From Hymenoscyphus infarciens (Eukaryota; Ascomycota; Leotiomycetes; Helotiales; Helotiaceae): a stretch of 64,000 nucleotides of DNA. The number at the start of each line of letters is the position of its first letter. Within the stretch, counting starts at the first letter, position 1. Position numbers and translations under genes: made by a program. Below the pieces are notes generated by a model. The model was not told the DNA's origin. It worked only from the letters and a program-made list of their open reading frames with translations, and ran no database searches. Shown piece after piece: positions 36,747-48,900 of the stretch. The DNA is taken from NCBI GenBank assembly GCA_001414345.1, contig LLCB01000248.1, forward strand, positions 1 through 64,000. Reading direction: 5' to 3'.

Positions 36747-39700
36747 GGGAGTTGTTGTCTTTCTTTGTCATCCATATTGGTGTTTGGGGATCTCTTTCAC
36801 TTGTTTTTCTTGGAACACTTATCTTGCTATTCATAATCTCGGATTTCTGCATCAGCAACGGGCGTTTTATTTTTTTTACCCTACGAAGCCCGAAACAAGA
36901 GATAGACTTGTTCTTGGCTTGTGATAGCGGTTGTCGGTCCCGTATAGGCTCTATCCAGGTCAATCCTTTATACCCCAAGGCCCTCCTTGTACAGCATGCG
37001 TGTTCCTGGAGGTCCTATTATCCAGAGCAAAAAAGCCTCACTCCACATATGCCAAAGCTTCAAGGCGCAATGAAAAAATTTCCCCATTTTTGCTTCCTTC
37101 GGGTACTTTGGAGAGAAATTCCTGGAGCCTTACAGATTCTCTACATAGTTTGTTCTTTCCCATTTGGCCCTCCCTCTTCCCCCAAAGTATCGGTAGCCCG
37201 ATGCAGAGAATCTCGTAATCAATAATGTGAGATTTTATCTAGTTATATAGGCAAGCGATAATTTATTTGCTTCCCCTCAAGTCTTTTTCAGCGGGACAAG
37301 CAACATACTACGCAAGATAGGTACAAAAACACCATTGAGCTGCGTTTGTTGTTTTTCTAGCTTCTCTTAGTAATGCCGAGGCTGGATTGTACCATGTCAA
37401 TTGAATATCAAGAACTTTGTAATGCGTTGGTTGGTTGGGAAATGTTGGTGATAAAATTCAAGGAACCAATGTATCGCTTTGTCCATGTTGAGTTAAGCGA
37501 ATTACGAGAATAAATGGCAGGTCGTCTCAAGCAGCTTAAGTTCAGATTATCCTTGAATCATGCAGCCTTTGTTAACGTGGTGCCTTGTTAATACCCACAG
37601 CCTCATAACCTTGTTGTTACGAAGTAGATCACGGGCATTCTGCAGTGCAAGTCGGGCTTCACCACTCAATATTCGGTGTTCGTTTGAGATTTAAACGGCG
37701 ACCATCAACGCCGGGGTTTGGATCCATGTTATGCATGATGGAGAAAGTGTATGTCACACAATACAACCCACGCAATTCATTTCAGCGAATGGGGAACTTC
37801 AAGAGTTGTCAGGAGCTGAACTCTTACACCTGCATAGGGCTGGAAAAGCTGCTTGCTCAAAGTCCAATCGCACAGCAGAGCTGTCCCTTTTTCCTCGTAC
37901 CTCGTACATCTACCTATCCAACGGTCCAACCACTTCAACGTTTTCCAGCGGCCGACGAAAATCGGGACTCAACCGTCACCGGGACTTGTGCTTTGAGCGG
38001 CACTGTCGGTAAAGACATCCGAAGGTCATGGCAGCAATACAGGGGATCGAGCCGTTGACGATTTACGATCGACGTGAAAATCGCAGGTTCTCTCAGGCTT
38101 TCAGCTCAACCATTTGCCGCCATCATCTCAAAGTTCGCACAAAAAAATAGATGCCCTGCCGTCACGGAATACGGTTTCGAAGTTTCGAAAGCCAAAGTAG
38201 TGGTATGCAGCAACAATAATGCACCAAAACACGGCGACAATGCAGGTGAAGATGAGGTTTACGTCAAAAACCCGGGGGATCATGGTGACAGCGTGTGCTT
38301 CTCTGTAACTCGTAATCCCCTCTTGGTGATTTTTAAAGGTTACAGGAGAACTTGCGTATGCGCTGAAGAAACACCAGGGGTTGAGATTTGGAATCCCCAC
38401 GAGGCCTGCTCTTGTGTGATGAGGCGCACCTCGTGCAGCAGCTGTTTCTCCAGATACCAAACTTTTAGGGGAGTACGTCCGTACATGGCTGGTGCATCGT
38501 GGATTCTTACCACGTTAGGTCAGAATGGAGGGTTAAGGCTTCGACTCTTTTGAGAGCAGATCGCCAGCCAACACAATCAAAGCATGAGTACTCGAGTACT
38601 TATACCAAAACATACCACCTGTATACTCCGGACACCTAATATATATATATATATATATTCGTCCCAGGCGTAACAGTCTATAAAGGTGCCTCCTAAATAA
38701 ACCCTGCTTTGCTGGGTCCCGCTATGGACTGATTCGCCTGGGTAAAAAGCACCAACCACCTCAGTCGAGCGACCATTGCGGGGTTTCGGAACGTATTACG
38801 ATGCCCGCGGAGAGAATAGTACCGTGCCCGACTTTTGAAAATCGGTTGGACTTGCGTTATCAACATCGTCAGATAACTAACAATTCGAGACTCCAGGTGT
38901 CATGTTTGTGGGGTGGTCTTGGTCAAGCTATTATTAAACTTCCTTTTGCTCGTGAGTTACTCTTTTGGTTTCTAGTCTGGAGATCGAGCAACTAGCTCCT
39001 ACGCTAGTATGGTTTCCCGGGAAATTGGGTGTGAATAAATGATCACGATATGATGCAGGTCCACCCCTCACTCTCATCTCCCGTGCTCTCGTCAAAGTAG
39101 CTCTTTGGGTCAATTGCTCGAGATGAGATGAGAATGTTGTCCCAACCTTGAGATTGATTCTCTATATCTGAACTGATTATTTGCTATTCTTATCACGTCG
39201 CTTCTAGACACTGAATTACCTCTTACATCGCGTGGCTGTGCTCCACGAAGGATTAGCAAAGCCGATCCCCGGACCCAACACCGCAGGGTGCCTCTGGTCG
39301 ACTGGCGCCGGCCAAAGAACACACTTGTCAATGACCACAACGTGCGAATCGACAGGGAGGCTTGCTCTGCAGCCAGCGCACCTCCACTCTTTTGAAGCTG
39401 TCAGATATCAGGTCGGTAAATTCTCTCGAATACATCAGTCGCCTGTATGTGTTGCCCATAATGCCACAGATAAATTGTTGGCTATGCGAACGACATTTCA
39501 CCCCCATATCCAGTTTCTTTCATGCCAGAGGTTCCAGTTCCAAAGTTCAATTTTTGGTAGGAGTTTCAATTTCCCTTATTTCCGTTTTTCAGCCACCGGG
39601 ACTTATCTATATCCGCCGGACTTAGTCTCCATTCAGTAAGATACGGATTTACTAAATATATCTTTTTCGGGGCAGTGGATTATGTTCGCTCGCCTTTCCA

Positions 39701-41559
39701 AAAAATTAACGTTAGCAGTTCCTTCGCGGTGTGTTCCCGGGTGCTAGCGCCAAAAGCTTAAGAGCTCCCATGTTAGCCGAGCCGTGTAGTATTACTTACT
39801 TCAGTTCACAGGGAGACAGTGGATAAGCGCCGTGGGGACTTGTGGTACGACGCAGCGATAGAGAGTGGAGGATACCGTAGCCCCACAGCCGCCAGCGGCC
39901 CCCAAAAGCGCTTCTGCTTTCCCGTCGACAAGCTTGGCCAATGATAGCCTTGACCCTACGCGAAATGAAGCCATCCGAGGAGGAGGCTTTGGGGATGGGA
40001 TGGTGGATCGGTGGTGGTCCGTTTGACGGACGGAAAAACCAGATTACAGACGTCAAACGCGGGAGGATGATCCTTCAGGGGTATGTTTATCTACAATGCC
40101 CTAGGCGAGAATACCACCTCTCTGGCTAGAAGTTACAGTACCTACCCTACCTACGACTAAACCCCTCCATCAACCCCAATGAACAGATGGGACAGTCTCG
40201 CATTCCCATCATGTTCCCACGTTCCCAATCCGCCGGACAGGTATACGTATCGTACGCTAAAGATACTTGGAACGGTCGTTTTGTCGGAGAATATTCCACC
40301 CTTTCTCACACTGTCTGTTGGTTGGGAAATGTTGGCCAGCGAGTGTTGGTTTTGTTTCATACCTCCCACGAACGGGGCAGGACGAGTGTATAGCATGATT
40401 GTCATCTGCACCGTTTAATCTCGATGACAAAGATCAGTCATTTCCCTCCATCGCAAATTTCCAAATCTGCCTCGAGGACCCCCGCCAGTCCATTCCCTTC
40501 CTTACCAATGCGAGTGGCTCATGCTACCCTGCGCGAGCCACATGCAAACCCTGCCTGCCTGTTGTTTCTCTCGCAAGTCGCAAGTTTACACTCCCAAACG
40601 AGCAAGCTGCTTGCATCCCCGGTTGCACCTCACTCTTGCTGTACGGTACGGGCGTACGCTGTACACCCATACAGCTGGGCATTGTGGGAACTGCTAATCG
40701 GGTGCGGTGGAACTTGACCCTGGCGCCGCTCTCCCCACCTTCAAGCTGTCAGTCTCGCTGATTCTCACGGTTGGTGCTCAGGGGTCCTCTAGGCAGTCAC
40801 CTAATTATCGACATGGTCCTCAAGCACAGGATACCCCTCTCTCTTATCCATCCATCCCCCGTCGTTCATCGTTCTTCGACCTCTTGCATCCATCTCGCGT
40901 ACTCGCGGGCCAGCCCCCTGCTCCCACCTATCCCCTGCGTCTTAGCTCTCCCTGTCCCTCGTTATTCTCTTCGAGTTCCTTTCATCTGTACTTATCATTC
41001 CCAGAATGGTTAAGCCCCTTCCATCATCCTATGGTGGCATTAGTGGGCCATCTGAGGCATTAGCACTGCCGTAGCAACCGTAGACAGACCAAGGACCCTA
41101 GCGACATCGTTGACCCGGGGCCCTGGTCGCTTTCTACCTTCGTTCTGGTTCAAGAATGCTCCTCTTCCTACAAGTCTGCCTCGTTCCTCTCGATCTTCCT
41201 CTATTGCTCTCTTGGTTTTTGGATATCAGCATTAAAACGTCCTGCGTCAGAATCCAACACAAGCCCACGACGTTACTATTTATTACTCAGTAGGAATTAC
41301 TCAAGAGGTAGTTGTTCCTTCTCCTCCTCCGACACTTGACGTCCCCGTCAAATGCGCCTCAAAAAGTAATCCCCACCTCTACCGCGTCTGTCTCGATATC
41401 GCCAATCAGTCTCCCACCAATCTCAAACTTCCAGCATCCAACACATGCATTGACAAAGCACTCGGCTTTCCTGACATAAACCCTTTCATCTTCCAACATA
41501 TCATCTGGTTGCCTCGCCGACTTTCTGTTCACGGATTTCTTCTCTCCTTCTTTCTCAAG
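36747..41559. other. 4.8-kb gene-poor region upstream of the C2H2 factor
   Basis: No recognised gene. Includes an (AT)10 tract at about 38638-38659. The last 700 bp before the transcription factor ATG (about 40840-41559) are C/T-rich, as expected for a long fungal 5' leader. The frames at 37645-38058 and 38128-38460 (minus) have no family-like features. Confidence 0.55.
40840..41559 (+). promoter_or_regulatory. Pyrimidine-rich leader of the C2H2 factor
   Basis: Strong C/T skew with repeated CATCCATCC, CCTCTCTC, TTCTCCTCCTCC and TCTCTCCTTCTTTCTC, ending just before the ATG at 41560. C/T-rich tracts commonly precede or include transcription starts in filamentous fungi. Exact start sites cannot be set from sequence. 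Confidence 0.45.
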
Positions 41560-42995
41560 ATGGAGTTGACCCCGCAATCACAACGCTCTCCAACATCACC
41601 ATTTCGATACCCTTCAAACCCCCAGCCGCTTTACGAGTACCCGTCTCCAGCTCAAAGTGACTCGCACTACAAACCAACTGAATCTCTCCAAGGCCTGGGG
41701 CTCTACTCGTGTGCAATGACAGGATCACCAACGGAAAATGGTGGCTCAGTGGCCACACAGCTTCCATCTTCTACCACAGCCACCAACCACTGGCCAACGA
41801 CCAACTTGCAACATCGTAATGAGCCCAGGTCGACTCGGTCAACTCCCAACATTCTTTCAACAGAGTACGATCCCTTCACGCCCTTTCACCCGGCTGTCTC
41901 AGCTGCATATAGTCATGATATATATTCCACCCAGACTGTCGAATCTTCAATACTACCAGCTTCCCCAGCACCATCAGGTCACGCATCACAAAGATCTTCC
42001 TTCTCATCAACTCCTGCATCTGAAGTTTTTACTCAACCTGGATCCATCCACTCTTACACCCCACGGATAAAGATGGAAGATCACCCGGAATATGCTTCTT
42101 CCAACGGGGAGTCCATCATGATGGGTTCCTCGCCACAACTGAATCACAACAACATTCTCGTTTCTTCAACCAGTCCATACCCAGGAAGCCTTGAAGCGAC
42201 ATATTACCAAGACCAGCACTCGCCTATGGAATGGCCCAAGATTGAATATCCAACAACCGCTCAAGATCTTCCCTCCATCTCTTCTCTACCCATTCCACCA
42301 TACGATAGACGGTCCGAAAGTCAAGAACGGGGTGTGACCAGAGCTCACGGGCGTCGAGGTCCCAGTACCATTGCACGAACGAGACAACCTCGTAAACTCA
42401 CAACCAAGGAAGATGCCAATTTTCAATGTAACGTCAAGGGTTGTGGGAAGCTCTTTGGGAGGAGCTACAATTTCAAGGCTCACATGGAAACACATGATGC
42501 AAGCCGAGAATATCCATTTCCCTGTCCTATGAAGGACTGCAACAAGAAGTTTGTGAGAAAGACGGATTTGCAGAGACATCACCAAAGCGTCCACATGAAG
42601 CAACGCAACCACCAATGTGATTACTGTAGCCGATTTTTCGCCCGAAAGGATACCCTCAGAAGGTCGGTTCATCCTCCTGTTACTCTTTTCTATACTTTGG
42701 TTCTTTTGCTAATAATCACAGACATATGGAAGACGGTTGTTCCAAACGTTTTGACATCGAAACCGTGGACTTCAGACCGCAAATTTACAGCACCAACCCC
42801 GAAGCATGCTCTATCCGCGTCAATCCGCGGCCATCGGAAAACGCGCCTAGACAAGCTTCATACAGCTCATCTAGTGGCCTCGGTCCCCATGACAGTCCTC
42901 TCACGTCAGCCCCGGGGCCATTTCTGGAACGACATGAGTATCTGTCAAACAACGATGATCACCACCACCACCATGAACAAGCGTGGGCTACTTGA
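41560..42995 (+). CDS. C2H2 zinc-finger transcription factor
   Basis: DNA-binding regulator, targets unknown. Two exons, join(41560..42662, 42722..42995), 458 aa. Three consecutive fingers: Cys290/Cys295/His308/His312 (CNVKGCGKLFGRSYNFKAH), Cys322/Cys327/His340/His345 (CPMKDCNKKFVRKTDLQRHH), and a C2HC-like third, Cys353/Cys356/His369/Cys374 (CDYCSRFFARKDTLRRHMED), interrupted by the intron (GTCGGT donor) just before its His. The N-terminal 280 residues are Ser/Pro/Thr/Gln-rich, typical of an activation domain. The tail has a His-rich patch (DDHHHHHEQAW). The upstream frame from a TTG at 41509 is treated as leader. It stands alone in about 16 kb of gene-poor DNA, consistent with a heavily regulated gene. 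I do not assign a named orthologue. Confidence 0.85.
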
Positions 42996-45900
42996 TTAGG
43001 AAATCGTACCGACACGCCACCGAGTGGGCGTTTACTGGAAAGAATCTGACTTGCATTTTGCAGCATTATCTGTCGAGCCTCAAGACGCCGTCATCATTTC
43101 ATCAACCCATCTCGAGATGGGATTGGTTTCTTCCCAGGACTGGACTGAGGTGGTGAAGACTGCAGGTGGTGGGGGCGGCTGACGGGTGACACCCGACGCA
43201 GATGGCAATACCCTAGTCGAGTGGGCACGTTACTGGTTCTGGCGAGAACACCTCTTCGTATCTTTTCTCTCTCTCTTGACATCTCACTCCATGATGGATC
43301 GACTTGGGGACATCGACAGCATTTTAAAATATTCTCCTTCATCGGGCGTGGGTACGCACTGGGTTTCGGCGTTGGTTGTTGTCTTTTTTGGTTGGAATAT
43401 TGGAATACCCTTCTTCTTTTCCACGCTCGCGGTATACTATACGCTATGTAGCAATGTTTGAGGATGGATTGGAGTTCCGGGTCTCACGGGGGTCCTTCAT
43501 CACGACATCCTAGAAGAGGGTGGCTTGTACAATGTATCTTGCTGTAGTTCATGAATGGGGGGAAAACTGGGTTATTGGCTGCACTGTACGGCTGGAGTTG
43601 ACAGAGAGTGATTTGTTTGGGAGGAAAGACAGAGAACGGAAGAAGAAAAGAAGAAAACTCTCTCAAAGGGTAGAAAATGAAACTCCACACTTTTGCCTAG
43701 ACTCCACTCTGTTTTCGCATCATCATCTCTCATCATCCTTTTTTCCTCTTATCTCACAAGTGTGCACTCTTGTCGTGAACTGCTCTAGTTTTACCTGCGT
43801 TGTCAGAATTCCAAAAAAAGATTGTATGCCCCGGTGCTTGCTAATAGCTTTATAAATCAATCATTCATTCATGTGTGTCGCTCGTCTTCATTTAGCTACC
43901 GCACGCTAATGCCCCAAAAGGGCATCTCACGAGCAGGCCAATCCGGACGTGCCTGATGACGGCTCTTGTCCTCCCCGGACCCGCAATCTCAGGGTGGGGT
44001 GGGCCTAGCAAGCGCGCCGGTAGCCTGGGACTGTGGGACGAGCTGGAGGATGTGCTTGCGAGGTTTAGACTCTGGCGAAGTGAAGCGAGAAAGAGAAATG
44101 TTAACGAGGGGGGGAGCGAGGCTGCAAGTGAGAAAACTGGAATGCCAGATGGGGATGGGTCAGCATCGCGTATTTTGCTTTCGGCGGCTACGCTTGCGTT
44201 CCAAGAGAGATACTTGCATCTGGACACTGAGCTGTTGCACCAAGACTGATCATGCACAAGAACTGCAGCCCAGAAAGCCACCCAGAAACGGTAACCCACG
44301 GAGACTCGGGGGGGCATTCGTGCCGTTTCAATTTGACATCAGACACATGGCAACCTGGATGTGTCTTCACACACCCATTGCGACCCTGGGACATGGTTCC
44401 TCGGCCATCAGATGCAGTGCGCGACTGGAGTTCACAGCTCTCAGTCTCAAGCGAGAATGTTCTCCGAAGTTCAATATCAAAGCCCATGACCTATACAATT
44501 GGTACGGGATTTTGACAGCTAGGCCTGTCCTGGTAAGGAGTTGCTAATTCCCACGACGAAAATAGCTTCATCATGAAGTTACTTTAGTCCAGAAACTACC
44601 TAGGTACTTGAGCTTTAGCAACCATCGCACAGGCTACCCAGGACAGCGGGTAACGGGCCCAAGAAAGGGTCTCCTTTAGCGCCTCAGCTCTAGATTTCAC
44701 TGCTCAGTGGAAAGTTGGGATGAGAACCAACGCCACTCCAAACTGTCAACTTTGAAATCTTCAGGGGCTCTCCCAGGGCCCTCCGGTCATCATTCAGGGT
44801 GTGCATGTGGCAGAAGTACTTCGCTGCTTCCGTCTGAGATGATTTCATTTGATTCACTAATGCGTGGCCAGCATCAACCCCGGTGTGCGTTCGTGATGAC
44901 CAGAAGCCTGTCTGCAACATACGAATGTGGAAGGAGGATAGAAAAAGGTGTGTATCGATTTTGGAAGCGATCATTTATTTCATATGGCTTCCACGAGGAC
45001 TCATGGCGGAACCAGGGCCACACGCTGCGAGAGACAGCAAGCATCCTCTTCCTTCCGGGTGTTGAAGTGTTGATTGTTCTACAGGATGGGGAATTTTGCC
45101 GGTGACTTGAGGAACTTGGAAAGTTGGATGTGAATATATTATTTGATTTCCACCCAGTACCACCAAGAAAGGCATGGCTGATGGCTGAAGGGTGACGTGA
45201 TGATGGCTTGTCCTCGTATTGCCCCCTTGAGAATGCGATCAATGAAGATAATGCACTCTTCGCACCGTCAGCGAGCTGCGAGGGACTACTGGACGATCGG
45301 ACATTTTCTTCTATGAGGCTTTACTAAGTTGCGCTTTACGAGTATCGATTTCGGCCATGGCTGCAGGTACGGGCGTATCTGTTCCAGCGCCTATCAGTAA
45401 GTGCGGGGTGTAGTGCGGCCGTCTGGCAATGGAACTGCCTCCTTCCACCTGGGTCGCCCGGCGTATCGGTGGCTTTTTCCATCTTTTTCGAGAACAAGCC
45501 TCTTCTTTACGTACGGAAGGATACAAGCACCAGAGAGATTTGGCGATCTTTGCCATCTGGCAGCGAACGATGATGCTGCATCGAATGTTTCCATTCTTTC
45601 CCAAGCGTTTGCCGTGCTGCTGCTGATGCAACTCAACAGTTGGTAATTGGGTCATCCCCTGAGCGCCATGAGGCATAAAGGGATTATGGAGGAGGTGAGG
45701 AGGCCAGTTTCTCCGAGAAAGGGGGGAGGTTCGTGTGGTCTGACCACCGGCTTGGGTTGATGAAACCGCGCGGTTAAAGGATACCGGCTGAGGGAGATTC
45801 AGGGTTTGTTACTCTACTCTACTGCGGCTTCTCTCTCGTCTGTCTGTTGGTGGTTGACGGTGGGCGTTCAAGCCACAAGGCTGGTCGTGCAGAGCATGTA

Positions 45901-48900
45901 CCAACTAGATGCGGTGAGCGTACTAGTACCTCGAGCGAATAGCGTCCGTTTTGGGCAAGCTGCACAATACACACCTAGTCCCTGAACCTCTCGCAAATCA
46001 CCATTTCTGGTTACGGCCGTTTGTTTGGATCTGGTGGTGGTCCATGATATCCATATCCATATCCACCCGACGGAGTGGAGGTGGAGATGGAGTTCTCAAT
46101 TGTGGACTGGAAGAATGGCTGATGCTTTTTTTCTCCTCTCCTCTCCTCTCCTCCCCTCCCCAAGTCCTTGTCCCTGACTTCCTGAGCCCGAGTTTTGACT
46201 TTTGAGCCCTGACAAGTAATTTTCCTGATTTTCTGTGCAGATGATTAAACATGGTTAAACATGCCTTATGAGCTTGCAACGCTGACTGGTTGACCCATCT
46301 TTCTGAGTCTTCCCACTCTCCCCTCAAGTAGCATCGTAAGTTGCCGATTAGGGAAAGGCTCATCATGAAGCACATGGCAACTGGGGCCTGTCATGCCCTG
46401 AACCTGGCTGGCTCTGGCTCTGGCTCTGGCTTGGTGGGGTGGGGTGGGGGTTGGAATTCTGACAATTTGCCTGCACAACTCCACGTGCTTACGGAGAGCC
46501 ATCAGGAAAGTTGGAAATCAAAGGTTGGGGGCCGCGCTGCAGACAAAAGTCATTCGAAATTCTTCCACGCTGAGATTCGTTCCACGTTGAGCTCGCTCTT
46601 ACCAACCCTCAGCGCTGCAGTGCAGCAGTGCAGCACTTCAGCACTTCAGCGGCTACACCTGCACCCTTTGACTCTGCGACCTCAGCCTCAGCCTGCATAG
46701 ACGCTATCTGGCCCCCTCTTCTGACGGCCGTTGTTGGCTTTGATATCAGGTTCTTCATCTGATATTCCGATATCTAACCCCACGGTCGGTTCCACACTAC
46801 AGTGACGCGCTGCCATCGTTGCAATGAAGATGACACGAGAAGGCGAATCATCCTACGGTTTCCAGGTTCTCGAGTGGCTTTCTGATTTGATTTGCTTTGA
46901 TTGCCCTCCAGCTCGTCTTGCCAGGGTGATGGCACCAAGCCCCGTAAAACCCGTTACTTACAGTCATGTCGATTTCGATTCTCAGCCTCAGCCATCAAAG
47001 GGTAACAAGTACGAAAGTACTTCGTAAAATTTGGGAAACGACGTACAAGGAGCCAATGAGAGACCACGAACTACAAGCCTTCATTCGGAAGATCGGTCCC
47101 TCGGGGGGTGACAGCGTCCGGCCGGTACGTGGAGTGGCTTGAGGGTAGAGTAAAGGCCGAGGGCGTTCGATAACATAACCAGGGTGATGGGGACTTGACA
47201 ATGATTGCGCTTTTGGTAGCTCGTGGGGAGCGCCCCCTTTTTTTAAAGGACCTTCTGACCCTGGTAAACCAGTATTGGGTCAGTTGGGTCATTGAATATT
47301 CAAATCCCAGCAGAAGACAACACGCACCACCAGGGGGGCCCGTCGATGTCCCGGAGGTTCAGCAGCGGCGCAATAAATCGATCGTCGTTCAAGAAATCAA
47401 GATGGGAGATGCTGATGCTGATGCTGATGCTGATGCTGATGCTGATGACGCTGATGAGAGTGTAACTTCGGAATCAATTTGGATGTTCAGCAACGCGAAC
47501 AGATGCGTTGTCCGTTTCCGATTTCATAGTGGTAGGCTCATCTCGACCTAAATTGGAGAACTCAGCGCTGCATCTTCAAACACGAAGCACCCTACCACAT
47601 CTCGACATACTACCCAAAGCAGGACCTCTATCAGGGCGATCAATTGTAAGGCGGAATTACAAAGTTACGGCATTTGCCGCATCGATTATTGTCATCATGG
47701 GCACTCCCCAGTCCTCACTGCTTATTTGTCTCCCTCCGCCTTTGGTGCGTACCGCGAAGACTCGGTGTAGCCACTCACTCCACCTAGTCGCAACTCTGAC
47801 TTTGTAGTCATTTGGTTGATCGCTGAAATGTCCCATCAGCAGTTTTCTCTCAAGGAATCCATGTCAACGAAGAATTAGACGAAATATGAAAACTTGGTAA
47901 AGGTTTGACAAGGGATCAATCGTGATGAGCTAGGCAAATTAAGAAAACGAGGAAGGACCTACCTGCTGATCAGCTTGAAATGCACCTACTCACCGTTTCC
48001 CAAAAACCAATATGAAGCGGGGTAAGGTGGTTGTCGACACTGCATTCTGCAGCAAAATGACGTTGAATAGGAAAAATAACTAGGACCTTCCGTAACTAGT
48101 CATATTTTAGCCGACTATAGTTTCCCCGTACCCACCCATGAACTGGCGACCGCATCTGGAGGACATTGAACATGTATCTAAATCTATAACACCATCAAAC
48201 AGAACGCCTAGACCAAAAATCCACTTCGCGAATTCGATTTTGTGTTCGTATTATCGTTGGAACATTTAATTCTAGCATTAGCATCCTAATCTCATGAACC
48301 TGGCTATACAAAACTTCAAACCTCCATCCCCATCCCCAGCCTCTTCCTCCACGCCCTCGTTCCGCTTCCTCTTCGTCAAAACGATGCCAGACAAACGGCA
48401 TGAAAAGCCTTTCAGTATCGACAGATGACAGACGATTGTGTCATGGTGAATTTTCTCGACAATGCAACTACATAAGGAAGATGGTTGCGAGGGAGGTACC
48501 GAGGACTCATCTTGGAACAGTTCGTAAATTGCTGGTTACGGAAATGGTACCAGCCGTGTATCGTATTGTATGAGGACGTATTGACTGTCAAGGCATCTTG
48601 TACGGGAGCGGATTCAGGTTGTCGAGAATCCCTCTACCATCGAAACAATTGCTGATGAAGATGAACGACAGCAATCTTACGTCCTTGAGCATCGATAGCA
48701 TCACACTTATCACTTCGCCACCACACGAGCCTAGGCTCTCCAAACGCTTCACAAAGACTCCATTGGAATTATGAGGGCATGAAGTATTCTGAACTCGCTA
48801 CGGCCGTGCCGTCGCCAGAAAATATTACCGATACTCCAACAAATACCGTCTTGTGCCGCACCACAACATACAATCGCCCGCATTTCAGGTACGAAATCAT

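Noticed and set aside
38128..38460. 110-codon minus-strand frame with a hydrophobic stretch near IFTCIVAVFWCIIVAAYHYF
   Set aside because: A single possible membrane helix, but no upstream or downstream exon and no family match. Chance hydrophobic frame is more likely.
41509..41559. N-terminal extension of the C2H2 factor from a TTG
   Set aside because: Not an ATG and lies in the pyrimidine-rich leader.
47408..47456. Asp-Ala repeat protein
   Set aside because: The repeat arises from a GATGCT microsatellite; the surrounding frame is short and unsupported.
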